DNA of 64,000 nt from Aurelia coerulea (taxonomy: Eukaryota > Cnidaria > Scyphozoa > Semaeostomeae > Ulmaridae), in assembly GCA_039566865.1 (NCBI GenBank), contig CM076958.1:3286001-3350000 (forward strand), in the 5' to 3' direction. Positions 52,601 through 61,600 of the stretch are shown piece after piece. The position numbers and the translations under genes are program-made. The notes under the pieces were generated by a model. It was not told the DNA's origin. It saw only the letters and a list, made by a program, of their open reading frames with translations, and ran no database searches. Each line of letters begins with the position of its first letter. The stretch's first letter is position 1.

Positions 52601-55600
52601 GAAACAATAATTAAAATCTACTGAAACAAAGTAGAAAGCTTTCAATCAAATCAAACTATAAACCTTATTTACAATATTCAAAACCTATGAACAATAATGT
52701 TTAAAATTTAAAATCAATCGAAAGAAAAAGATGCCTGTCTCTAAATTCTCTTGAAACTTTTCAGTGAGGCTGCCTGCTTAGACTCGGCTGAGAGGCTATT
52801 CCACAGTTTTGCACCTCTGTAGGAGAAACATCTCTGGCCATTATTTGACCTTTTCTTGGGTAACCTAAGGTCGGTTCCTGTATATATATATATATGTTTA
52901 CTTTGTTTTGCATACGAGATCTTTATGTCATCGAATGTGATTATCATATGTCTATCATCGTCATACATGCTTACTTTGGGGGTAAAGTCATTAACATACC
53001 CAATGAAAAGGAGCGAGCCCAAACATGATCCCTGTGGAGCCCCTACTTTCTGGCAATTTACAGAACAAAACTGTTCTCATCATCTTAGATAGGATTTAGA
53101 CCACTCTTTTCCAGTTTCTTTCATATCATATTTAACTAACGGATCTATCAATGATTGGTGATCAGATCAATGCCTGCGGTTGGCGCTAATCTAGTTGTCA
53201 AGGACGTCAATGTCGAAAGCAGTTTGGAGGCCAACGTGTTTTTTCAGTTGTTCATTTTTCAGTTGCAGTGTTCTAATAGGTGCAAGTCTTTCGAGTCACC
53301 CGGTATTTGCAATGGCACTGAAGCCAAAATACATACAATCACATGCATAATTAGACTTATGACTTTTCGTCCCTTATTTCCCTGCGTTCTTTGTTTTGCT
53401 AATATCACTTGGTCAGTAGGTCTATTGACCAAATGATATCGGCAAATCAAAGAACGCAAGGAAACAAGGGGAGAAAAGTCATACGTCTACTGCACAATAT
53501 TCTTTAATTTCGCTAAATCCATCTTCTAGCTCTCTCAAACAGTTAAAGGGGCTTTTACAACCGGCATGCTTTGAGAATACATCCTTTAGTGGGCTCTTCG
53601 TTGTTGTCATTGTCATGGTCCACAAAAATGGCCGCAAACAAAGAGATGGCACATGCAAGGTATGCTCAGTAATAAAGGGATCACGCATCTTGTTGAATGA
53701 TTTCATCATTAACATATTTCACATTCTCTTTAGAGCCTGGCATGTCTCCACTCAACGTATCCGCCAAGGCAACTCTTTATCATGCTGTCATGGTAACATG
53801 GGATCACGTGCCACCTGCGTACTCACATGGATACATCGAAGGATACGTTGTGTTCTATGAGAAAGGAAACCATAGCAACGTGACGTCATTTAATGACTCG
53901 CAAATTGCATCGAAACCATTTTTGGAAATTACTCATTTGGACATCTTCAGTTGGTATTCATTTCAAGTTGTTGCGTTCACAACAGCCGGTCTTGGCGTAA
54001 AGAGTGAAGTTGCGCATGCAAGGACTTTACAGTGGGGTAAGCTTTCACGAGTGATTGAAATTTATCTAATCCAACCTTACATCATTGCATTATGGAAATT
54101 GACAGTCCTCCCGCCCTGAAGACCAAACCAAGTGCGATATGAAACCCACAGTTTCAATACTTCCAAATCCGCTCCAAATTGCGAGATATTCTTGAGAAGA
54201 CTGCTATACTACTACGGAGGAATGGCAGCAAGTAAAATGTAGTTGTGTAGGCCTTGGATAATGTTTGCAGAGGCTAGAAAATAGGCTATAAGAAAAGGAT
54301 AGCAGTTGATGTGTATTAAGTGAATATCTATTATCACTAGTCGGGAAGGTTAACATGTCAGGGAAAGGTGAAGAGCAGGGAAAGTAAGATATGGCTAATT
54401 TTATCTGCAAGGATAAGTATGGGCCTAACTCAGGCTTAATCAACACATTTCATACAGCCTTTGATCTAAGTTAGCCTTTGTCCTGTGCAATGCATTCTAA
54501 AGAAGCGAATTTTAGAAACTGAAATGCATCAAGGAAAATTGGTAAACACCCCATGTTCTTTGACCCACATGGTATGTCTCTAACATTAGCAGTCAGTAGG
54601 CGTTCTCAGAGTCTCGTACGAGAGTATTAGCCAAGCAAATGAAATATTTTTCTCATATACATATACATATATAGTATTTTCTTTTGCCTCCGTAGAGCCA
54701 AATAGAGCACCGCATGGCGTTAATGCAACTAGGTACAATTCGCCATTTTTCTTCAACATAACATGGCACCCACCTGCTCAAGTCTATTGGAATGGATTCC
54801 CATATCAATACAAGATTTCTGTATTCAAAATTGGAAGTGGTGGGCAGTTGCTCCGGTCATTCCAAATCGAACGAACCGATATTATAGTTCCATACACTCA
54901 ACTGCAATATGACTTTACGTCAGATCCATTTGATACGTTTGATGTGGAGATACGTGCATGCACAGTGATTGGCTGTGGACCAGCTAGTCCTAAAGTTAGA
55001 GCAGGTTGGTGGAAACTTTTTAGGTACCGGGTGACGCAAAAAAGTGCAATTTTTTGAAAGATCACTGGTAGTCTGAGATATCGAGGACCATTAACATGGA
55101 ATCTTTTATCAACAGAAGCAAAATCATGTCATAGCAGAGACACTTTTTCAAGAAAATTAAAAAATTGTAAATTAGACAACATTAGGCAGGCTTTAGAATG
55201 CGCACAAATCGTATAAACTTTTAAGAGCTATTTTATTCGATCTAAACAAGTAAATGAATAATGCAAAATTAATGAAAGGCTACAGACAACGGAAATCGAC
55301 ATCAAACGATGAATTTACAATAAATTTACTTTTGGTGGTTTCTCTAAAGTTTCAACAGTTTTCTGGTTAGCATATATCTGATTTGTCCTGGTTTGCGTGT
55401 ATCTTCCAAATTGTCGTGGTTAGCACAGCAAAACAACAATAAACAAATCCGTAAACTCGCACGTGTCACCAATTGTCCATTGTTCATCCATTGTTCATCC
55501 ATTGTTTTCTGCAGTTTCTTTTATGGCTTCACCCAAGCCACCAAAAAGTGACCGTTAAAAATCCACTTATATCCGAGCAATCGTAGAAGATATGAATGTT

Positions 55601-58600
55601 TGGTTTGTTCTTTGGTGAAGTACAATCATTTATGTACAAACAGCAACTTTCATTTTGAAAGAAATATAAAAATCCTTAGCAGCCTCTTTTCAAAGGGCAT
55701 TCAAAACTGAGAGAAGACAGTCCAAAAATTTCCGTAATATTATGAGTCCCAGTATGAGCGGTCTCGCTTTGGTGTGGTAGTCTCGTTTGGAATAGCGATT
55801 ACGGACTCATCGTAATAAGTCTATGCAGTAAGTACAAATCGTAAATTTCAGCTATACCTATCATTTCATGTTTTATCTATTCCTAGATACCTGCAATGTA
55901 GATCGAAGTGTCTTCTTTTCCTCCTGGATGCACAGCCCACCATTTACAATCAATACCAATTCAAGCAATATGCCAGGAGGTATCATTGCATCTGTGCTTC
56001 GTGAAGCTGTCTCGGGATGTTATGGATTCTGCGCTAACTTGGACCCGATACTTAAAATCAATTATGCTGTTGATGGCACAGGAAGCCCAGCGATGAAACT
56101 GAACCATGACCAACTTAGAAATACACTGAACAAAAATACAGATTTTACATTCCCATTGTCAAAGCACAAATTCAAAAATGAGGAATTTCAGTTTATAAAT
56201 TTGCTGACGATTCCAGGAGTTGCTTTGCTGGAGAGTGAAGAGCAGGCCGTTAATGTAGGAAGCAATGTTGTGAAAGCTACACATGCTATTTATGGGGAGA
56301 TTGCGATCTTCATCATATTCTGTGTGTTGTTTGGTGTTCTCATTTGGTTACTGGTAAGTAATTGACATACCGTTTACCAGACATATAATATAATAATAAT
56401 AATCATTATCATGCACTACCTAATTTACAGGCATGGCAGACTAAATTTAAGCTAACTAAACTAAACATAAACATAACCTAACACCATGAAACTAATATAA
56501 AATACAATAACAATATAGTGAAATAAGATAAGAAAGAACTGAACTAAAATGAATCAAATAGAACTGCGGTGAAAATGTAGAACAAAACTTGTACTAGATA
56601 TAGGCACGTATACAAGGCTCGTTGCGAATGTTCGAGTTTATGATGACTCCAAAAAGCTTTGTTCACGATGGTTCTTTATAGGAACATAATTAAAGACTTG
56701 GTCTTAGGAAGTGTTCGGCACGACATGACTTCTTTGAACTCGTTTGTTAGGTCCTTATCAAGAGCCCATCAAGAGGGGAAATCGTGATTTCAGGAAATTT
56801 AAGCATCATTTCGTCCCTTATCTGTGCATATTTATTGCATCTAAATAGAAAGTGTATTATAAGTTTACCGGATTTGGACGCTCGATCTAAACCTCTTTTC
56901 TAGCAAGTAAAAGGACAATTGTTGCGTTTGCAGGAGTAATTTACCTCAAATGTAATTGGGATTTGCCTCGATTGGGATTTGCCTCGATTGGGATTTGCCT
57001 CGATTGCAAAGTCCTTTCTGTAATCTGATGAGTGTAATCTGTCAGTCACTTAAGTCAGCCCTATGTCAGTCACACTTGATTAACGTTTTATCTTTCACTG
57101 TTCCATGGTTTCCTTAAGAACATTAGCCAATACGGTCCATAGTTTTAACATACAAGCCAATGTGATGGCAACTTAATTTTAATGTCAATAATTCTTTTCA
57201 CAGGAAACATGTAAAGGCACAAATGAATTTGCGAGACATCCCTTGTCTGGTGTTTTTGAAGGATTCTATTTTGCTTTTGTGACTGCAACTACTGTCGGGT
57301 GAGAGTTGGTCTTTCTACAGAAGTCGCTTGATTAAACGCTTTATGCAATTTCATTTTAGCAGATTTTTGTCACTTTAGAAACTCTCGGTTGATCGGTGCC
57401 AGTGTTTTGGTCCTATAGTCTGTAATATTCTGGCGTCTAACCACCCAGCATATACCGGGTGCGCCAAAATAAACTATGCACGTTTGGCAGGCCACAATAA
57501 ATCGTACACTCGATCGATTTTCATGATTTATGACTTAATCGTTAGCAGAAAGCCTGAATTAGATACTGAAATTTTTTTTGTAAATTTTATCATTTTCAAT
57601 TTTTAGAGCTAGAAGTGAGTTTCCTAAAATCTTAGTTTTCGAAAACACTGAAAACGATCGAAAAACATCGATCTAGTTTTCTAAATGATCGACATGAATG
57701 GACAAAGAGAGAACTTGTTCGTGGTGATTTGCGATTCAGAAATCGACGAATTGTAATCTGTTATACGAGAGTTCGTACTAAACCCCCAAATCCCCCTGAA
57801 ACGTTTTCTCTTTGTTCATTCATGTTGAGTCTTTTAGAATTTGATCGATGTTTTTATATCGTTTTCAATGTTTCGAAAACGAACATTTTAAGAAACTCGC
57901 TTCTAGCTCTAAAAACAGAGAACGGAAAAATTTGCAAAGAGTCCTAGAATCTAATTCAGGCTTTCTGCTAAAGATTAAATCATAAATCTTCAAAATCGGT
58001 TCAGTGTACGATTTATTATGGCTTGCCAAACGTGCATAGTTTATTTTGGCGCACCCGGTAGACTGATGATATGGTCGTAGTTATCGCTATTGAAATACTG
58101 CCGGACGCTCCAGTATGAGCGGTCTCGGTCTGGTGTAATAGTCTCGTTTTGTATAGCGATTACTGGGACACCCAGCATATGGTATAAATCAAATCTTTTC
58201 ACATTAAAGTAAGGGCGCCAACCTTGTAGGAAGTGTATTTATTCCCGGTACTGTACGCGTAGTAATTGGTGTCCTATGACCCGGTCCTGTTAATCTTTGT
58301 ATATCAGGGTTTTTTAAATTCTAACGCCTGTTAGTGTTGACCAATCAAAAATCACGCTGTCTGATTCCCCGTGGCCAGATCGTATAACAGTTGATCTCGT
58401 GTTACATAAACACCGGAATTTGAAACCACAAAGTTATTCATACGTCATCTTGACCTTAAGAGGACTGACTCTGTGTCCTCCTAGCCAAACAATGATCTAA
58501 GCTGACTGATGACTTACTTGCAGTTGCGCTTTCGGAGCTGAAATTTTAGTTTGAATGTGATCAGTTAAATTCTGCCAATCACTGCGCGCTCTTCGATGCT

Positions 58601-61600
58601 CTTCGTCAGCATCATGTCAGCATCGTGTCAGCATATTTTTACAAAAGTGTATACGTGGCTGTACTAACATGGATAAATTGCCTTTAAGCTCAAGGGTACG
58701 AAATAGCTTATAAAGGTTTGTTTGTTTGTTTGTAAATTTATTTTGATTCGATTAACTACTATAGCTAACAATATATACAGATATATACATATATACAAAG
58801 TTAACTAATCAAAATCGAATATAACTACAGGAAGTAAATTAAATTTGTTTTTGTTTTATAAATCATAAAATTAAATTGCACTAACAGGCACTAATTTGTA
58901 ACACTAGGCAGGCAATGACAAGCACTGCATTTACAGGAGGGTCCGTCCCATCGTTTTATCAGATTTTTAAAAGTTTTCAAGTTTTCTGCTGCTTTCAGCT
59001 CGTTTGGTAGGCCATTCCAGGTTGAACATTCTTTTACTCTACACTCTTTCTTATAAGAATGTTGTTTTTAAGAATATTGCTGGGCCTCAGCTCGCATGTT
59101 TGTGTCTCATTTTTCAGCAGTTTTCTGTTTTGCAATGTTCACAACAAAGGATCATAACAGATTTAAAAAAAAATAAGAATGCTTTAAGAATATATTCAGG
59201 CTCAAATCGAAAATTTCTGAAGAATATCGAGGCTGGACAAAATTTATAGTATTCTTACAAAAAGGAGTGTATAAGATTGCTGGGAACATATCAGTCTACA
59301 AAATTCTAGAACAATTTTGATATGGCTAGAATCTATACATTCTTACGCATCGAATGATGAACCAGTGAGGCCGAATGATGTAACAAGTTTACCAAGATTC
59401 CGCTATTAGTTTGTCTTTTTATGTTGAAAAGAAAATCCTATCTTTTACGGTAACCTTAAACAGCGGCATTTGCAAGCTTGGTACTTCTGCTTCACACAAA
59501 TTTAGATGTAACGACCATCTGTTAAAATCATGTTTTTTCTGTTCTAGATACGGTGACAAGACACCGCAGTCTACATTAGGGCGAATTTTAACAATGATCT
59601 GGGCCTTGGTCTCATTGGTTTTAATGGCATTCCTCACCAGTGTTATTACAAATATACTCATTCAGTCTGAAGTTTCGATACCAGGACAACCCGTACTAGT
59701 CCCAAAGACGGGGGTGAGTATTCAGTTAAAGACCCTCTGCTTCCCATGATCCTTTGCGGTCCCACAATGGCGTTCATACTGTATATCCATAGTAAAGGTA
59801 CCTGGGGATGTGCCGCGACGAAGGGTATACTTTTTGGGACTTCTAGTCTAGCCAAGGATATACTTTTTTGCAATTTTGGCCCAGCAACGGTCTAGCCAAG
59901 GGTATCGTTTTTGACAATATTGGTCTAGCGAACGGTCATGATATTGTATTTGGTATAAATTTAACATCATTGGTCCAGGAAATGGTCAAATTGGCCTAGC
60001 CAAGGGTATCATTTTCGTCAAAATTAGTCTAGCCAACGGTACCACTTTGAATATGCTCGCGGCAGACCCCTACCTAAAATTTGGCAAAGAACCCCCCCCC
60101 CCCCCCCCCGGTGCTTTGGCCTAGCAATCGTGAAGCTGTATTGTCTTTTCAACCATCAAATGAACTTCACAACAGAAGCAGTGTTTAAACATAGACTGAT
60201 CATTGAAGTTTTCTGCATTGAATTGAATGATTGTACTGCCTTCAAACTGAAATTGAGTGAGTGAAAATTGTTCACGAATAAAAATGAGAAAGTCTAGTTA
60301 AAAACATTGAACGCATACAAGGAATCACGTCGTCAGTTTAGTTACAGCTTACGTTTTATAGCTAAAAAATGACAAAATTAATTCATTCTTTGACAGCTTG
60401 CAGTTGTTTCAGAAACATGGGAGGCAGAGAAGTTGATGGAGACAACCAAATTCGGTGAGCAAATAGAATACATCACACTCTTTTTCTAGTCCTTTTCTAA
60501 GAAATCGAGAGCATGATTCTTTGTTCATAGTTTCCCTTTATCTTGAGTCGTGTGGCAAATTTCTGCATACTCATTGCATGTCTGCAAAGTTTCCCCTAAC
60601 ATTTTCTACCTTGTGTGTGGCTGCTGTTGAGCACCTGCAATTTCAATTGTCCTGTTTTTGCACAGCTTCGTGGGACAGATTTCAACTTAAGGTTTGGGAC
60701 CTTATTCGAGTCAATCTGACCAGTGGTTGCAGATTTATATCACAAGAAAGGCAAAATTAGTGATTGCTTTAAAAAAGCACTTCCTTGGTTTTTCAGCAAT
60801 GTCATTATCAAGAAAGCATTGCGAGGTCGAGTGTCACAGCAGCCGCGCAAAAGGGGAACACAACTTTTCACACATCTTGTACATCTGATATTTTCTGTTC
60901 TAGATAAAAACTACAGCAGCATAGACGCAATGCTTAATGGAATAGCAAACGGAGAAGTGAAATACGGATTCCTGGATCAGTACAAGGCGTATGTTTATAA
61001 TTCAAGACTCAAAAATATGAAAATCAAAATAAAAAGGCTCATTGATATAGAAGGATCAATTGGTTTATTAGCGGCTGGGAATGCAAAGAAATTACGATAT
61101 TGTATCGAGACATACGTGAAAGAAAATAGTGGTATGGTTGTGGATATGGTTTCAAAATACAACAAGGTTTGTTCAGTTGAATTCGTTTTGTCTTGTCTTT
61201 ACGTTTTTATGTTTTGTTAACAAATAAAAACAACTAAATTACAGCTACAAATAAATATTCTATGGCTGCCATAGCCGGAAAGGACATGATGTCATCGAGT
61301 TCCAACTACGACAGCAACTTACACCAATTCACTAATATACATCGAATCTAGGAGAAGGCCAACTCAACTGGGCGTCTCAGAAAGAAGACCCTCTCACCAT
61401 CTTACAGCAGGTAAATGACACCAGTGAAATATTCTGAAATAGATGAAGCATTCAAAAATATCTGGAGAAATTATAGTAAGCCAGATCTTTTTTAAGCATT
61501 TCTACTTAGCATCCAAAGGTAGTTTTAGGGCACTGAGAAGCTAAGCTTGTCGAAGCAGCGTCCTGCCCTTCCTCGCGATGTGACCACACCTAATGATTCC

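Noticed and set aside
57204..59713. A two-pore (K2P) or voltage-gated K+ channel
   Set aside because: There is only one pore, no S4-like voltage sensor, and S1/S2-like segments flank the pore in iGluR order.
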